Positions 6,004 to 6,960 of a stretch of 6,960 bases of DNA are shown here, in pieces. Position 1 is the stretch's first letter; every line of letters starts with the position of its first letter. Location: NCBI GenBank assembly GCA_002365855.1, contig DFAP01000068.1:1-6960 (forward strand), in the 5' to 3' direction. The notes below the pieces were generated by a model. The model saw only the letters and a list, made by a program, of their open reading frames with translations, was not told where the DNA came from and searched no databases. The position numbers and the translations under genes were made by a program. The stretch is from Pelotomaculum sp. UBA3103 (lineage in GTDB: Bacteria; Bacillota; Desulfotomaculia; Desulfotomaculales; Pelotomaculaceae).

Positions 6004-6516
6004 TTACCCCAATTTCTGAACAAAACTTTTGAATGCTGCCATATACCCCTTCAATTCGGCTATTATCTCCTCACGTTGCCTAATAAGCGGTCCCGGCAGT
6101 TCTTCTAAAGCAGCAGCAAGTCCTATGCTTTCCAGTTCTTCATCGGTTGGTTCCCGTCCATCAACATCAAAAGGTATTTTCCCTCTCTGTCCCAGCCTTT
6201 TCCAAGCGTTATTTGCTCCCCTGGCATAATTCTCGACGGTGGCCGTGATATAGCGTATATACCACTTTGTACTTATCATTATGATTTGGAGGTCTTTTTC
6301 CGTTAAGAGCAGTTGAGTGAGGACCGACTTGGCAAGTAGTAAGATCCCTTCCATCTTTTCATCAAATTCAGCTTCTGGCAAGCTGTAGATTTTTTGTGGG
6401 CAGGTGTTCCACAGTCTTTTCAGTTCCTGCTGATCGCCCCGTATTTGAGCCGCAAGGGCGAGCTTTAAACGTTCGTCAGAGCTGAAAGTATCATAAAACT
6501 TGTCAAGCTTTTTCAT
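6004..6516 (-). CDS. Uncharacterised helical protein, 170 aa; probably truncated by a frameshift near 6022-6025
   Basis: Its ATG overlaps the stop of the 107-aa gene as ATGA (6516-6513), and GGGAG lies 12 nt upstream, so translation is probably coupled. The first 40 residues match the N-terminus of the 206-aa gene. Residues 50-95 are hydrophobic helices (GILLLAKSVLTQLLL, DLQIIMIS). Residues 115-135 form an acidic linker (DVDGREPTDEELES), and 140-165 form a charged helix. After F165 the frame gives only VQKLG and stops. One extra T in the TTTT run (plus-strand AAAA at 6022-6025) would instead continue as FCSEIGV into the 5807-5992 frame, giving about 236 residues. No classical slippery heptamer is visible, so a mutation or sequencing error is likelier than programmed frameshifting. 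Function unknown. Confidence 0.7.
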   Translation of the reverse strand: MKKLDKFYDTFSSDERLKLALAAQIRGDQQELKRLWNTCPQKIYSLPEAEFDEKMEGILLLAKSVLTQLLLTEKDLQIIMISTKWYIRYITATVENYARGANNAWKRLGQRGKIPFDVDGREPTDEELESIGLAAALEELPGPLIRQREEIIAELKGYMAAFKSFVQKLG

Positions 6517-6836
6517 GCTGTTGATCTTCTCCCTTTTAGAATCTGTTCCAATGCATTCAAACGACCTTCCAGGTCTGCCACTTCAACAGCCTTTAAGCCA
6601 ATACCGCATAGATAACCGATACACCGGGCCTTCTCCAGTGTACCCGCCTCTTCCTTCGGTGCATTTCTTACAGCTTGTACCTGTTCTGAAATAATTACTA
6701 AGATGTCTTGCGCTGTTTTCATTTTGAACGGCATAGGTATTAGGGTTTGACCAGGGGTTGTACTTTTACCAGCGCGCCGCATACGTCGATATTCTCTTTG
6801 ATAAGCTCGGCTTTTTTCTGGGTCCTTGTAAGGCAT
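6513..6836 (-). CDS. Small basic/helical protein, 107 aa, first gene of the operon
   Basis: The start ATG (6836-6834) follows GAGGTGG (6847-6841) by 4 nt, a strong ribosome binding site. Residues 1-23 are very basic (PYKDPEKSRAYQREYRRMR), a pattern I associate with small phage and mobile-element proteins and suggestive of nucleic-acid contact. After a Pro/Thr-rich linker (25-36), residues 40-101 are predicted helix. They include TLEKARCIGYL (66-76) and a leucine-patterned end, VEVADLEGRLNALEQIL (84-100), that could form a short coiled coil for oligomerisation. The stop overlaps the next start (ATGA), tying it to the paralogous pair. I cannot assign a function; a DNA-binding or assembly partner is inference only. 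Confidence 0.75.
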   Translation of the reverse strand: MPYKDPEKSRAYQREYRRMRRAGKSTTPGQTLIPMPFKMKTAQDILVIISEQVQAVRNAPKEEAGTLEKARCIGYLCGIGLKAVEVADLEGRLNALEQILKGRRSTA

Positions 6837-6960
6837 ATAACCACCTCGTATTGATTAACTATCTCACCAGCTACTTTAGAACGATTTGCCTATTTTGAAT
6901 CACACCTCAAAAACGCTGCCGACACCAGCCCACCCGCAAAGGTGTAATCTTGCACGTTCA
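6837..6960 (-). other. Right-edge upstream region, possible end of another gene
   Basis: Just upstream of the 107-aa gene lies its ribosome binding site. Farther right, two minus-strand frames are open to the window edge. One reads RARLHLCGWAGVGSVFEV then TGA near 6902; the other reads YTFAGGLVSAAFLRCDSK then TAG. One could be the C-terminus of an upstream gene, but about 20 residues are too few to decide. I see no clear promoter. Confidence 0.2.

Noticed and set aside
6029..6229. Plus-strand ORFs at 5920-6108, 6029-6229 and 6500-6694
   Set aside because: All are antisense to the minus-strand operon, whose frames are supported by coupling, ribosome binding sites and mutual homology.
1..6960. 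CRISPR array, tRNA or rRNA
   Set aside because: No regularly spaced repeats, no cloverleaf-compatible segment and no rRNA-like sequence was found on reading both strands.

Overview
This 6.96-kb window has all of its recognisable genes on the minus strand. It looks like an accessory (defence or mobile) region of a Gram-positive, clostridia-like bacterium. The evidence is strong purine-rich ribosome binding sites, use of TTG and GTG starts, AT-rich intergenic DNA, and protein character close to Peptococcaceae-type Firmicutes. The organism assignment is inference; no rRNA or housekeeping marker is present.

Left part (1-3384): two subunits of a Type I restriction-modification system. hsdM (955-3384) is complete and its stop codon lies inside the start of hsdS (from 964 leftward, 10-nt overlap). 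hsdS runs off the left edge in the middle of its second target-recognition domain. No hsdR is visible; it could lie beyond position 1. Together HsdM and HsdS would form the sequence-specific adenine methyltransferase core.

Leader (3385-3799): no intact gene of useful length. It holds a plausible minus-strand promoter (TTGACA, 17 bp, GATAAG) with a short palindrome across its -35 side, several inverted repeats, and what looks like a broken small gene whose two halves sit in different frames between the promoter and hsdM. Further right is a compact, foldable element ending in six T on the plus strand.

Middle (3800-4732): a DUF932 (phage/plasmid-like) protein, probably starting at an internal ATG rather than the longest start, because an extended -10 promoter and a good Shine-Dalgarno sequence only fit the shorter form. 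The region 4829-5154 is mostly non-coding, with at most a decayed ORF remnant.

Right part (5155-6836): a compact operon ending in an intrinsic terminator. Its order is a 107-aa basic/helical protein, a gene now split into two frames by an apparent 1-base loss, and a 206-aa protein starting at TTG. The split gene, once joined in frame, matches the 206-aa protein along its N-terminal part and again after the break, so the operon carries two diverged copies of one uncharacterised family. This frameshift and the hidden paralogy are the strongest new observations here.
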